Positions 16,464 to 24,583 of a stretch of DNA of 56,978 bases are shown piece after piece; positions within the stretch are counted from its first letter, which is position 1, and the number at the start of each line of letters is the position of its first letter. Source of the stretch: an uncultured Eubacteriales bacterium (GTDB taxonomy: Bacteria; Bacillota; Clostridia; Oscillospirales; Acutalibacteraceae); contig ONFJ01000010.1 of the NCBI GenBank assembly GCA_900317085.1, positions 1-56,978 on the forward strand. The letters are read 5' to 3'. The notes under the pieces were generated by a model that worked only from the letters and a program-made list of their open reading frames with translations, was not told the DNA's origin and did no database searches. The position numbers were made by a program, and so were the translations under genes.

Positions 16464-17213
16464 ATGGCGCAGCGCATTCAGAACATCCCCTTTGCCAAAC
16501 TCATCAACACGAGAGACCTCGGCGGCATGCCCGCGGAAGGCGGCAAAGTCATCCGGCCCCGGACGTTCCTGCGGGCCGCGTCCCTCTACCAGCTCGTCCC
16601 CTCCGACGGCGAGAAACTGGTGCGGGAGCATAAAGTGGCATACGATATCGACCTTCGCATCGACAAGGAGCTGACCCGTCAGCCGGACTCCCCCATCCCC
16701 GGGGTCGAATACCGGCACTACCAGCTGCGGGAAGACGTCATGGAACACTTCCCCAACATTCCCTCCATGCCCCAGATGTACCTCAACATGGTCTCGAAGG
16801 AGAACTCCCTGGAAGCCCTGCGGAACATCTTCGGCCTCTTCATGAACGAGGTCGTCCCCGGCGAGAAGGCGGCCCTGTTCCACTGCTCGGAAGGCAAGGA
16901 CCGGACCGGCATCGTCGCGGCCCTCATCGAGGACCTCGTCGGCGTGCCGAGAGACCTCATGCTGGAGGACTACATGCTGAGCAACGAGGCCTTCGAGGCC
17001 CGCAACAAGAAGTATTACTATGGCACCCGCCTCATCATGCGGAAAAAGAAGGCGGACGACTTCCGCAACACCTACCAGGCCAGCGAGTTCATGCTGACCG
17101 ACATGCTCGACTACCTCGAGAAGACCTACGGCGGCACGGAAGGCTTCTTCCGGGAGGCTCTCGGGTTCTCTGACTCCGACATCGCGGCGTTCAAGAAGAA
17201 GATCCTGCAGTGA
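16464..17213 (+). CDS. tyrosine/serine protein phosphatase (Y_phosphatase3 type)
   Basis: About 249 residues. The P-loop signature HCSEGKDRTG at 140-149 (nucleophile Cys141, Arg147) and the N-terminal NTRDLGG motif identify the tyrosine phosphatase family that includes LipA/PtpB-like enzymes. Cytoplasmic, no signal peptide. ATG at 16464 has GAGGAGG seven bases before it. A TATAAT box lies at about 16424-16429 with a weak -35. Convergent with the SseB-like gene. These enzymes dephosphorylate phosphotyrosine, phosphoserine or phosphoinositides; the target here is unknown. Confidence 0.9.
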   Translation: MAQRIQNIPFAKLINTRDLGGMPAEGGKVIRPRTFLRAASLYQLVPSDGEKLVREHKVAYDIDLRIDKELTRQPDSPIPGVEYRHYQLREDVMEHFPNIPSMPQMYLNMVSKENSLEALRNIFGLFMNEVVPGEKAALFHCSEGKDRTGIVAALIEDLVGVPRDLMLEDYMLSNEAFEARNKKYYYGTRLIMRKKKADDFRNTYQASEFMLTDMLDYLEKTYGGTEGFFREALGFSDSDIAAFKKKILQ

Positions 17214-17236
17214 ATCGCCCCATAACATAAAAAATC

Positions 17237-17265
17237 AGACCGGCTCTGACGAGTCGGTCTTTTTG
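17237..17265. terminator. terminator between phosphatase and SseB-like genes
   Basis: AGACCG.../...CGGTCT stem (17237-17260) with a T5 tract on the plus strand and an A tract on the other side. Confidence 0.8.
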
Positions 17266-17279
17266 CTTGCGTTGGCGAT

Positions 17280-17774
17280 TTACGCCTCGTCCACAAGGGC
17301 AGAGTCCATGCGGGAGATGGCGTGGATGAGTTCCTCCGGAATTTCGAGGTTCTCGGTGAAGGGGTCGAGGACGATGCCGTAGATGCCTTCGTCATCGATG
17401 AAATACTGGTACACCTTTTCCCAGGGGATGCGCATGATGCTCACGGCGTCGGAATAGTCGACGGGGATCTGCTCCGGCTGGGAGAAGATGAACATGTAGT
17501 TCTGGTCTTCGAGGGTGGCGGTGGCGGGCACGACCTGGATGTCGTTCTCCGCGACGAACTTCATGTTCTCCTCATAAAGGCGCATGCGCTCGGCGTCGGC
17601 AGCGGACATGAGGACCTTCATGGGGACGAGAAGAATGGAGTCTCTCAGGACCTGCATGAGTTCGATGAGATTGTCTTCGTTCATGTCATCCTGAAAACGT
17701 TCTTTCAGGAACAAAAGGACGCTGCCGTCCGCCAGTTTTTCACGGGACAGTTTTTTGGGTTCCATACCTGCCAT
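17280..17774 (-). CDS. SseB-like protein
   Basis: 164 residues. It matches the SseB N-terminal domain in layout: an extended mid region around PATATLEDQNYMFIFSQPEQIP and the hallmark GIVLDPFTENLEIPEELI near the C-terminus. No membrane or signal segment. SseB-family proteins were first linked to rhodanese (sseA) regulation, but their function is largely unknown. RBS AAGGAG is eight bases from ATG. Single gene, convergent with the phosphatase. Confidence 0.8.
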   Translation of the reverse strand: MAGMEPKKLSREKLADGSVLLFLKERFQDDMNEDNLIELMQVLRDSILLVPMKVLMSAADAERMRLYEENMKFVAENDIQVVPATATLEDQNYMFIFSQPEQIPVDYSDAVSIMRIPWEKVYQYFIDDEGIYGIVLDPFTENLEIPEELIHAISRMDSALVDEA

Positions 17775-17837
17775 GGGGTGTGCTCCTTCCCTGTTTGAAA
17801 GCTCTGTTGATACGCTGTCAGTATACCATGCCGGCGG

Positions 17838-18422
17838 TCAATTTCCAAGACGCCGCTGCAGGAGCGGACCGTTCTCTTTGAGCCAGCGTTCTTTTTCCTT
17901 ATAATCCGGGACGACCTTTTCCACCTCAGCCCAGAACCGTCGCGAGTGGTTCATCTCTTTCCGGTGGCACAGTTCGTGGACGACCACATAGTCCCGGACC
18001 TCTTCCGGGGCCAGCATCAGAAGGCAGTTGAAGTTGAGGTTTCCTTTGGACGAACAGCTCCCCCACCTCGTTTTCTGATGGCGGATGGAGATACGGCCGT
18101 AGTCGACACCCACCACGGGCGCAAGCCAGGCGCACTTCTCCGTGAAGTACGCTCTTGCGGCTCTGGTCAGGGCCGACAGTTCCTCTTCTGTCAGGGGTTC
18201 GAGGCCGGCGGCTTCGGCGAAGGACTCCCGGGCTTCCACCTGGGCGACCGCTTTGCGGAGCCACGCCTCCTTCGACTGCAGGAACGCGAGGGCCTCCCGT
18301 TTCGGAAGACGGTTCGGTATGCGCAGGATGACGGACCCGTCCGGGCGCACTTCGAGCCCGATGCTCCGCCGTTTGGAGCGGACGACACTGATGTCGATGC
18401 TGGCAAACGTGATCTGTTCCAT
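17838..18422 (-). CDS. YgjP-type zinc metalloprotease (DUF45/SprT-like)
   Basis: 194 residues. The zincin motif HELCH is at 149-153 with a third likely ligand histidine at 159. It is preceded by the family's TRWGSCSSKGNLNFN signature (118-132). The N-terminal strand-rich segment and the RIPNRLPKREALAFLQSKEAWL region are also typical. Cytoplasmic; natural substrates of this family are poorly known. I used the ATG at 18420-18422 with AAAGGA upstream rather than an upstream ATG lying in a terminator. Confidence 0.88.
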   Translation of the reverse strand: MEQITFASIDISVVRSKRRSIGLEVRPDGSVILRIPNRLPKREALAFLQSKEAWLRKAVAQVEARESFAEAAGLEPLTEEELSALTRAARAYFTEKCAWLAPVVGVDYGRISIRHQKTRWGSCSSKGNLNFNCLLMLAPEEVRDYVVVHELCHRKEMNHSRRFWAEVEKVVPDYKEKERWLKENGPLLQRRLGN

Positions 18423-18447
18423 GTCGCATTCCTTTCTGTTATGAAAA

Positions 18448-18471
18448 GTGCTCCGGGAAGACCCGGAGCAC
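18448..18471 (-). terminator. terminator downstream of the DUF5692 gene
   Basis: Perfect 10-bp stem GTGCTCCGGG / CCCGGAGCAC, followed by TTTT on the minus strand, 88 bp after the DUF5692 stop. Confidence 0.75.
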
Positions 18472-18558
18472 CAGTCATTCATATCATTCGATACGCATCA
18501 TATTTCTTTGATTCTCTCAAAACTCTTATTTCCAAAAAAACAGGTTAAATAAGAATCC

Positions 18559-19599
18559 TTACTCGGCACGAGCCATTGCTTCCTCGTAGTCCTTGGTACC
18601 CATCCAGATTTCGTTCTTGTACGGGTTTCTCTTGAGCTCGATGGAGCGCTTGATGATGAAGGCAAGGACAACAACGTTGGTAACGATAGAAGCGACAGCG
18701 ATGACGCCCTGAGCCTGCGGATGAGCGGTGATCGGACGGATGCTTGCATCCATGTAACCGACTGCATCGTAGGTGTCGCCATAGACGCTCGGCAGGACGG
18801 AGAACTTGGAGTAATCCTGGAATGCCGGAACGACCTGAGCGAACATGCACCAGATAGCGAGGGTGTTAGCACGGTTCTGGATCCAGCCACCCTTGTTCCA
18901 GACAGCGGCCGCGAAGGTCGGAGCAAGAAGAAGAGCAAGACCGCAATACCAGGAGTGCGTCGGCAGGTTGAGGTAAGTGTACTCGAAGTTCCAGACGTCG
19001 TAAGCAAGGATGAACATCCAGGTCATGTCGGGCCACAGCATATCCTGGCGACCCTTGGAGGAGTAGATGCCCCACCAGCCGGTCATGCAGAGGATGTTGA
19101 GGATACCGGCAATGCCGTTAAGGACGTTCCACCAGCCGCCGTACAGCCAGACGCCTTCGGAAGACAGCCACCAACCATCAACGGACATAGCGCCCTTGAT
19201 AGCGGATTCGAAGTCAGAACCAACAGCGATAAGGATGTTGATAGCAACGATGATGAACGGGAACGGCTTGAACCACTCTTTGGCACCGATGCCCCATTTG
19301 TACTTCAGCATCATGAAACCGATGCATCCGCAGTCAGCGGCATAGAGCTTGGCATAGTGGAACCAGCTGTTCATGTGAACGTAAGTCGGGTTGTTGAGTG
19401 CCCATTCTGCGCCTTTGGCAGCTGCAGCATAGATCGCAATGAAATAAACAGTCAGTGCAAGCGGGATGGCGACGAAGATAAGGATGCCACCGAACTTAGT
19501 ACGACGACCGATCTCATTGAGGATGACCAGGCCAAGGAAGGCCGCAAGCCAACCAAGCAGCTTGTAGGCAGAGAATGCACCATAGATCTGGAATAACAT
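18559..19599 (-). CDS. DUF5692 family multi-pass membrane protein
   Basis: 346 residues with about ten hydrophobic helices. The opening MLFQIYGAFSAYKLLGWLA, the LNEIGRRTKFGG segment, the region EWALNNPTYVHMNSWFHYAKLYAAD and CIGFMMLKYKWG match my knowledge of DUF5692, found in gut clostridia and bifidobacteria. The many conserved Trp and Tyr residues and charged residues inside helices suggest a transporter or a cofactor-binding membrane enzyme, but no function is known. Codon use is less GC-biased than its neighbours, as in highly expressed genes. RBS AGGAGG is ten bases before ATG. Own promoter and terminator. Confidence 0.85.
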   Translation of the reverse strand: MLFQIYGAFSAYKLLGWLAAFLGLVILNEIGRRTKFGGILIFVAIPLALTVYFIAIYAAAAKGAEWALNNPTYVHMNSWFHYAKLYAADCGCIGFMMLKYKWGIGAKEWFKPFPFIIVAINILIAVGSDFESAIKGAMSVDGWWLSSEGVWLYGGWWNVLNGIAGILNILCMTGWWGIYSSKGRQDMLWPDMTWMFILAYDVWNFEYTYLNLPTHSWYCGLALLLAPTFAAAVWNKGGWIQNRANTLAIWCMFAQVVPAFQDYSKFSVLPSVYGDTYDAVGYMDASIRPITAHPQAQGVIAVASIVTNVVVLAFIIKRSIELKRNPYKNEIWMGTKDYEEAMARAE

Positions 19600-19682
19600 G
19601 TTTGTGCTTCCTCCTAATACAAATATGAGAAATGTGATGCGCATGGGGCAGGGTTCCCCCTACCCATTCCATGACACATTAA

Positions 19683-19711
19683 ATAGTAGCACTTTTCCCC
19701 TTAAAAAACAA
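19683..19711 (-). promoter_or_regulatory. promoter of the DUF5692 gene
   Basis: Minus strand TTGTTT (19706-19711), 17-bp spacer, TACTAT (19683-19688). The leader folds into a G-rich/C-rich stem at about 19643-19674. Confidence 0.65.
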
Positions 19712-19771
19712 CCCATAAAAGATAACAATGGTCTAACAAAGTATGAATAAATTTGGACAGTTGTCAAAAAA

Positions 19772-19800
19772 ATATCGGAGCCCGGAAAGGGCTCCGATAT
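19772..19800. terminator. terminator of the OB-fold lipoprotein gene
   Basis: Perfect palindrome with arms ATATCGGAGCCC and GGGCTCCGATAT, 23 bp after the minus-strand stop at 19824. Confidence 0.85.
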
Positions 19801-19823
19801 GAGATTTGTTCGGACGTTTTACG

Positions 19824-20396
19824 TTAGTCGACGATCTCGGTGATGGAGTCGACGTCGAAGACATAACCGGACTTGGTGACCTTGGTAACGGTACCGAGAA
19901 CGGTGATGGCGTCAGTCATGTCAGCTTTCTTGACAGCCTTGCGGGCTTTTCTGGAAGCGTCCATCATCTTGAAGGTAACGCCGTAGCCGTCGCCGTCAGA
20001 ATCGATCGGGACGAGGGTGAAATAGTCTTTGGTGAGAAGGTTGTCTTCGGACTCATAGATCTCGCCGACGACATACATCTTCATGCCCTTAAGGTCGGTA
20101 GGATCATCGGTCTCATATTTCTGAGCGAGCTGCGTTGTGGTGTAGGTCGGGATGTCCTGACCGCCGCTGCAGGAAACCATAACGACGCACAGAGAAAGTG
20201 CGATCATGATGACGCCAAGAAGACCAAACAGATTCTTCCAGGTCTTTTTCGGCTCTTTGCTCTTTTCGATTTTCTTCTCTACTTCAGACATTTTAGCTCC
20301 TCCTGAATGACCGTGATGGGTGACACCGTGGGGTGCCTTCTTCTCGATTTTCTTTTCGACTTTGTCCATTTTTGCTCCGCCAGTATGCTGGGCCAT
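19824..20396 (-). CDS. putative OB-fold lipoprotein with duplicated N-terminal start region
   Basis: 190 residues from the ATG at 20396, which has AAGGAGG nine bases upstream. The N-terminus repeats itself: GGAKMDKVEKKIEKK (7-21) and GGAKMSEVEKKIEKS (32-46). In the second copy the DNA encoding GGAK is itself AGGAGGAGC before an in-frame ATG at 20289-20291, a good internal start. After it come a basic stretch, a hydrophobic segment (LLGVIMIALSLCVVMVSC) with a lipobox-like MVSC, and a beta-rich domain resembling tRNA_anti-like OB folds (YVVGEIYESEDN...VLGTVTKV). Likely exported lipoprotein; function unknown. Confidence 0.75.
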   Translation of the reverse strand: MAQHTGGAKMDKVEKKIEKKAPHGVTHHGHSGGAKMSEVEKKIEKSKEPKKTWKNLFGLLGVIMIALSLCVVMVSCSGGQDIPTYTTTQLAQKYETDDPTDLKGMKMYVVGEIYESEDNLLTKDYFTLVPIDSDGDGYGVTFKMMDASRKARKAVKKADMTDAITVLGTVTKVTKSGYVFDVDSITEIVD

Positions 20397-20462
20397 GCAA
20401 ATACCTCCTTAAGTCAAAATTTCGTTTACAAGCGTCAAAAAAGGCGCTTTGCTTACACTTTA

Positions 20463-20492
20463 ACTATACAGCACGCTAAATCGATTTGTCAA
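20463..20492 (-). promoter_or_regulatory. promoter of the OB-fold lipoprotein gene
   Basis: Minus strand TTGACA (20487-20492), 18-bp spacer, TATAGT (20463-20468). Confidence 0.85.
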
Positions 20493-20508
20493 TGCGGCGA
20501 ATCAAAAC

Positions 20509-22992
20509 TCACCGATGCCGTCTGCGGTCTTTGATCTGCTTCTGTCCCTGTTCGCTCTCGAGCAGGACTTTGATGATCCGTTCGCTGCAGCGCTGGAGGT
20601 CCCAGGGGTCCAGGGTCCCTCTCCGCAGGGCGAGGAGCAGCGGGATGCGGTCGAAGAACATGCCGGGCATGATCATGTCATTGCCGGCCTGGATGGCGCC
20701 GACGGGGCTGGCCATGCCGGGGGTCGTGCTGGTCCAGTCGGTCATGACGATGCCGTCAAAGCCGCACTCTCCGCGCAGGTAGTCCTCGAGCAGGGACTTG
20801 TTGACGACGTTGTAGATGCCGTTCATCGGGTTGTAGCTCGTCATGACGGAACGGGCACCACCGTCACGGATGGCGCGCTTGAAGGGACGCAGGTAGATCT
20901 CACGCAGGGTCCGCTCCGAGAGGTTGCTCGACGCCTTGTTGCGCTGGAACTCCTGGTTGTTGGCGCAGAAGTGTTTGATGGTCGCATAGTTGCCGGGACG
21001 GGATGCGACACCCTTGCAGACTGCTGCGGCGATGGACCCCGTCATCATCGGGTCTTCACTGTAATATTCGAAGTTGCGTCCGCACAGCGGATTGCGGTGG
21101 ATGTTCATGCCCGGCGCCAGCCAGAAGGTGACACCGTACTCGGACATCTCGGTCGAGACCGCGGCGCCGAATGCCTCCGCGAGGTCGACGTTCCAGGTCT
21201 GGGCCACAGCCGTTCCCACCGGGAACGCGGTGGCGTACTGGTACAGGACCGTGCCGAGTTCTTTTTTACCGAGGAGGACTTTGGAGAGTCCGGCCGGCAG
21301 GTAGTCGAAGATGGAGATGGCGTTCTTCAGCGGTTTGACCTTGCCGCTGCGGTACTGGACCGACTCTTCGAGGATGCGAAGGCCGGCGGGGCCGTCCGCC
21401 AGAGAGACGCTGGGGATCTGATAGCGGTCCATGAGTTTCCAGGTCGTGTTCGCGGCGTTGCCGGGGACCGTGAAGGAGCCTTTGAAGGCGAAGAAGTGCA
21501 TGCCCTTGCCGAGGACCAGTTCGACACCCTCCTCCGGAGACATATGGGAGACGATCTCTTTTTCGACGCCCCACTTCGTGTCCGGTTCGAACGTGTGGTG
21601 GATGGGGTGTACATCGCCCGTGGAAAGGGTCAGGCGCGGGACGTCCGCGGAGACTTCGGGCCGTCTGGCATCGAGATGGATCTCACTGACGGTGCGGTCC
21701 CGGTCGATGGGTTTCGCGTTCTCGACGGTGATGGTCTCGGGCAGGGTGAGGACCGCGGCGGCCTCAGTGGACACCGAGGAGTCGCCCACGAGCAGGATGT
21801 AGTCGCCGGCTTCCAGGAGGTAGCTGCAGGTGGCTTCGTCGAAGACCGATTCATCGCGCAGGTCAAAGCGGAGTTCGACTTCCGCCGACTCTCCCGGGCC
21901 GAGGACCGGCGTCTTGGCATAGGCGACCAGCTGCTGGTACGGTTTCTGGAGTTTGCCCTCCGGACAGGACAGGTACGCCTGGACGACGGCCTTGCCGCCG
22001 TAGGTGTCTCCGGTGTTCGTCACCTTCACCCGGGTCGTCACGAAGGACTGGAAGGTCTCGGTGGACCGGATGTCATAGGCGAAGGTCGTGTAGCTCAGGC
22101 CGAAGCCGAAGGGGTAACGGGGCTCGACGCCGGCGGTCTGATAGTACCGGTATCCGACGAAGATGCCCTCTTCATAATTCTGTTCGAGGGGTTCGGGGCT
22201 CATCTCGGAGAACTTGTCTCCGAAGGGGACCTGGGCATAGTTCTGCACCCAGGTGTCGGTCAGGTGGCCGGAGGGGCTCACTTTGCCGGAGATGACATTG
22301 GCGAGGGCCGTGCCGCTCTCCTCCCCGATCTGGCACATGTAGACGATGGCGTTCAGGCCGGGCAGTTCCGCGACACCGGCGAGGTCCATGGAGCTGCCGA
22401 CGTTGACGACCAGGATGGTCTTGTCGTAGCGTTCGGTGCACAGTTTGATCTGGGCGATCTCCCCGGGCAGGAACACGAACTCTTTCGGTTTACGGTCGGT
22501 GCCCTCACCGGACTGACGGGAGATGACATAGATGCAGGTGTCCGTCTCGCTGTTCGCGATGTCCTGCTCCGTGATGTCTCTGCCGTAGGGGTAGATGAAG
22601 CTCTTGCCGAGGATGTTGTTGGCATCGGCCACGCCGCGAAGGCTCGTGAAGGCGGAACGCATCTCCGCGAAGAAGGCGTCCTGTTTGGCTTTGAAGTCGG
22701 ACTCGTAGTCATCGAGCCACTTCTTTGTGGTCACATGGTACCCGGCGTTTTCGAAGCCTTCGAGTACGTTCACATTCTTTCTCGCGTTGACTTCCCCGCT
22801 GCCGGTACCGCCGAAGATGGTCTTCGTGACACCGGCGCCGTACAGCGCGATGTTCCCGGAAGCCACCGGAAGGACCCCGTCGTTTTTCAGCAGTACGATA
22901 CCCTCCTCGGCAATGCGCCGTGCCAGGTCGCGGTGGTCCCGCTCCCGCTGGTTTTCGGCGGGCGATGTACGTGCATACGTCTGTACTTTCAT
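20509..22992 (-). CDS. glycoside hydrolase family 3 beta-glycosidase, reversed domain order
   Basis: 827 residues. The usual GH3 C-terminal sandwich domain comes first (GIVLLKNDGVLPV, IALYGAG, ISRQSGEGTDRK), then a fibronectin-III-like region (about 340-470), and the TIM-barrel catalytic domain last. The nucleophile is probably Asp752 in IVMTDW, with SLADGPAGLRI and KHFCANNQE as other barrel signatures. This permuted order is known from Ruminococcus albus and Butyrivibrio beta-glucosidases. No signal peptide, so it likely hydrolyses imported oligosaccharides. ATG at 22990-22992 has AAGGAGG upstream. Monocistronic with TATAAT at about 23033. Confidence 0.93.
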   Translation of the reverse strand: MKVQTYARTSPAENQRERDHRDLARRIAEEGIVLLKNDGVLPVASGNIALYGAGVTKTIFGGTGSGEVNARKNVNVLEGFENAGYHVTTKKWLDDYESDFKAKQDAFFAEMRSAFTSLRGVADANNILGKSFIYPYGRDITEQDIANSETDTCIYVISRQSGEGTDRKPKEFVFLPGEIAQIKLCTERYDKTILVVNVGSSMDLAGVAELPGLNAIVYMCQIGEESGTALANVISGKVSPSGHLTDTWVQNYAQVPFGDKFSEMSPEPLEQNYEEGIFVGYRYYQTAGVEPRYPFGFGLSYTTFAYDIRSTETFQSFVTTRVKVTNTGDTYGGKAVVQAYLSCPEGKLQKPYQQLVAYAKTPVLGPGESAEVELRFDLRDESVFDEATCSYLLEAGDYILLVGDSSVSTEAAAVLTLPETITVENAKPIDRDRTVSEIHLDARRPEVSADVPRLTLSTGDVHPIHHTFEPDTKWGVEKEIVSHMSPEEGVELVLGKGMHFFAFKGSFTVPGNAANTTWKLMDRYQIPSVSLADGPAGLRILEESVQYRSGKVKPLKNAISIFDYLPAGLSKVLLGKKELGTVLYQYATAFPVGTAVAQTWNVDLAEAFGAAVSTEMSEYGVTFWLAPGMNIHRNPLCGRNFEYYSEDPMMTGSIAAAVCKGVASRPGNYATIKHFCANNQEFQRNKASSNLSERTLREIYLRPFKRAIRDGGARSVMTSYNPMNGIYNVVNKSLLEDYLRGECGFDGIVMTDWTSTTPGMASPVGAIQAGNDMIMPGMFFDRIPLLLALRRGTLDPWDLQRCSERIIKVLLESEQGQKQIKDRRRHR

Positions 22993-23059
22993 ATTACAAT
23001 TCCTCCTTGTCCGGACATTTCTTACCCTTAGATTATACATGTGCGCAAAACAAAAAAGA

Positions 23060-23082
23060 AGACACCTTCTCAGAAGATGTCT
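23060..23082 (-). terminator. terminator of the hypB pair
   Basis: AGACATCTTCT / AGAAGGTGTCT stem on the minus strand followed by TCTTTTTTG, 12 bp after the second hypB stop. Confidence 0.85.
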
Positions 23083-23093
23083 CCTGTTTTTCG

Positions 23094-23762
23094 TTACGCG
23101 TTCCAGGCGGCGACTTCGCTGTCGAGCCAGTCGATCCACTCCTGCATGCCTTCGCCGGTACGTGCCGAGACGAAGAAGATCTTGCAGTCGGGGTTCAGGC
23201 GATGGATGCGTTCCTCCACGGCGTCGAAGTCGAAGGGGAAATAGTCCGTGGTGTCGATCTTGTTGATGAGCACCGCGTGACAGACTTCGAACATGAGCGG
23301 GTACTTGAGGGGCTTGTCGTCCCCTTCCGGTACGGAGAGGATCTCGATGTTCTTCGACGCGCCGGTGTCGGTCTCGGCCGGGCAGACCAGGTTGCCGATG
23401 TTCTCGAGGAACAGGAGGTCGAGGTCTTCGGTCGGGAACTCTTCGAGGGCCTGACGGGTCATTTCCGCGTCCATGGCGCATTCGCCGCCGGTGTGGACCT
23501 GGATGGAACGGACGCCGGCATTGGCCATGGTCTCGGCATCGACGGTGGCGTCGATGTCGGCTTCCATAACACCGATCTTGTACTTGTCCTTCAGAGCCGC
23601 GATGGTCGCGAGGAGGGTCGTGGTCTTGCCCGCTCCGGGAGAGGCCATGACGTTCAGCATGAAGGTCTTCTGGGCGCGGAGTTTCGCGCGGTTCGCGTCG
23701 GCGACGCGGTCGTTCTTGTCGAACACACCGACGTTGACGTTGATGACTCGGAATTCTGCCAT
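23094..23762 (-). CDS. hypB: HypB-family nickel-insertion GTPase, divergent paralogue
   Basis: 222 residues. G1 P-loop SPGAGKTTTL (41-50), the EADIDATVDAE switch region, GNLVCPAETD (Cys127), SVPEGDDKPLKYP and NKIDTTD (G4) place it in HypB/UreG-type GTPases, which deliver Ni to [NiFe] hydrogenase. The G-domain metal site in known HypB uses a Cys-His pair plus a second Cys; here the sequence is GGECAMDAE, so Cys95 stays but His is replaced by Ala96. It is 15 bp downstream of a second hypB and shares its transcript. No hydrogenase genes are in the window, so its client is unknown. Confidence 0.9.
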   Translation of the reverse strand: MAEFRVINVNVGVFDKNDRVADANRAKLRAQKTFMLNVMASPGAGKTTTLLATIAALKDKYKIGVMEADIDATVDAETMANAGVRSIQVHTGGECAMDAEMTRQALEEFPTEDLDLLFLENIGNLVCPAETDTGASKNIEILSVPEGDDKPLKYPLMFEVCHAVLINKIDTTDYFPFDFDAVEERIHRLNPDCKIFFVSARTGEGMQEWIDWLDSEVAAWNA

Positions 23763-23777
23763 TGTAGTTCTCCTCCT

Positions 23778-24449
23778 TTACGCCTGCTGCTCTTTGACGC
23801 GGGCACGGACCCAGTCACAGAAGGCGTCCACACCTTCGCCGGTCTTGGCGGAGATCGGGAACACGACTGCGTTCGGGTTCAGTTTGCCGACGTACTCACG
23901 GATGTTGTCGAGGCTGAAGTCGAAGACCGGCAGCGCGTCGATCTTGTTGACGAGCACGACATTGCACTTGGTGAACACGAGCGGGTACTTGAGCGGCTTG
24001 TCGTCCCCTTCCGGAACGGAGAGGATGACGACGTTCTCCGCGGAGCCCGTGTCGAACTCGGCAGGGCACACCAGGTTGCCGACGTTCTCGAGGAACACGA
24101 CATCGAGGTCTTCGGTGCCCATCTCACGCATGCCCTGGCGGGACATCTCCGCGTCGAGGTGGCACATGCCGCCGGTGTGGAGCTGGATGGACTTGACGCC
24201 GAGGGCCGCGATAGTCTGCGCGTCGACGTCCGAGTCGATGTCCGCTTCCATGACGCCGATGTTCATCTCGTCTTTGAGGCGATTGATGACGGCACTCAGG
24301 GTCGTGGTCTTGCCCGACCCGGGAGAGGACATGATATTGATGTAAAGAAGTTTCTCGTCTTTCAGGGTTCCGCGAAGCACTTCTGCGTCTGCATCGTTAT
24401 CTTCGAGGATGCTCTTTTTGAGTTCGATGACCTTGACGGGATCTCTCAT
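23778..24449 (-). CDS. hypB: HypB-family nickel-insertion GTPase
   Basis: 223 residues from ATG 24447-24449 (AAAGGAAG upstream; an earlier ATG lacks an RBS). P-loop SSPGSGKTTTL (41-51), EADIDSDVDAQ, intact Cys96-His97 in GGMCHLDAE, Cys128 in GNLVCPAEFD, and NKIDALP. All three expected metal ligands of the HypB G-domain site are present, unlike in the neighbour. The N-terminal His-rich nickel store of some HypB proteins is absent. First gene of the pair. HypA is not adjacent. It probably loads nickel into a client enzyme encoded elsewhere. Confidence 0.93.
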   Translation of the reverse strand: MRDPVKVIELKKSILEDNDADAEVLRGTLKDEKLLYINIMSSPGSGKTTTLSAVINRLKDEMNIGVMEADIDSDVDAQTIAALGVKSIQLHTGGMCHLDAEMSRQGMREMGTEDLDVVFLENVGNLVCPAEFDTGSAENVVILSVPEGDDKPLKYPLVFTKCNVVLVNKIDALPVFDFSLDNIREYVGKLNPNAVVFPISAKTGEGVDAFCDWVRARVKEQQA

Positions 24450-24547
24450 GGAAATAGCACTTCCTTTGGTCAGTATTTGGTTATCGCTGATTTGCCTATT
24501 AGATGTTACAACAGTTTCTTCCAAAACGGAAGTACTTTTTCAGAAGT

Positions 24548-24573
24548 TGAGACACAAATCGCCATTTGTCTCA
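24548..24573 (-). terminator. terminator of the nitroreductase-EIIA gene
   Basis: TGAGACaAA / TTTGtGTCTCA stem with an ATGGCGA-type loop, just after the stop of the minus-strand fusion gene and before the hypB leader. Confidence 0.65.
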
Positions 24574-24583
24574 TTTTCCGCTT

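Noticed and set aside
23094..24449. Reading the hypB pair as part of a hydrogenase maturation operon
   Set aside because: No hypA, hypC-F or hydrogenase subunit genes lie in the window; neighbours are a GH3 enzyme and a nitroreductase fusion.
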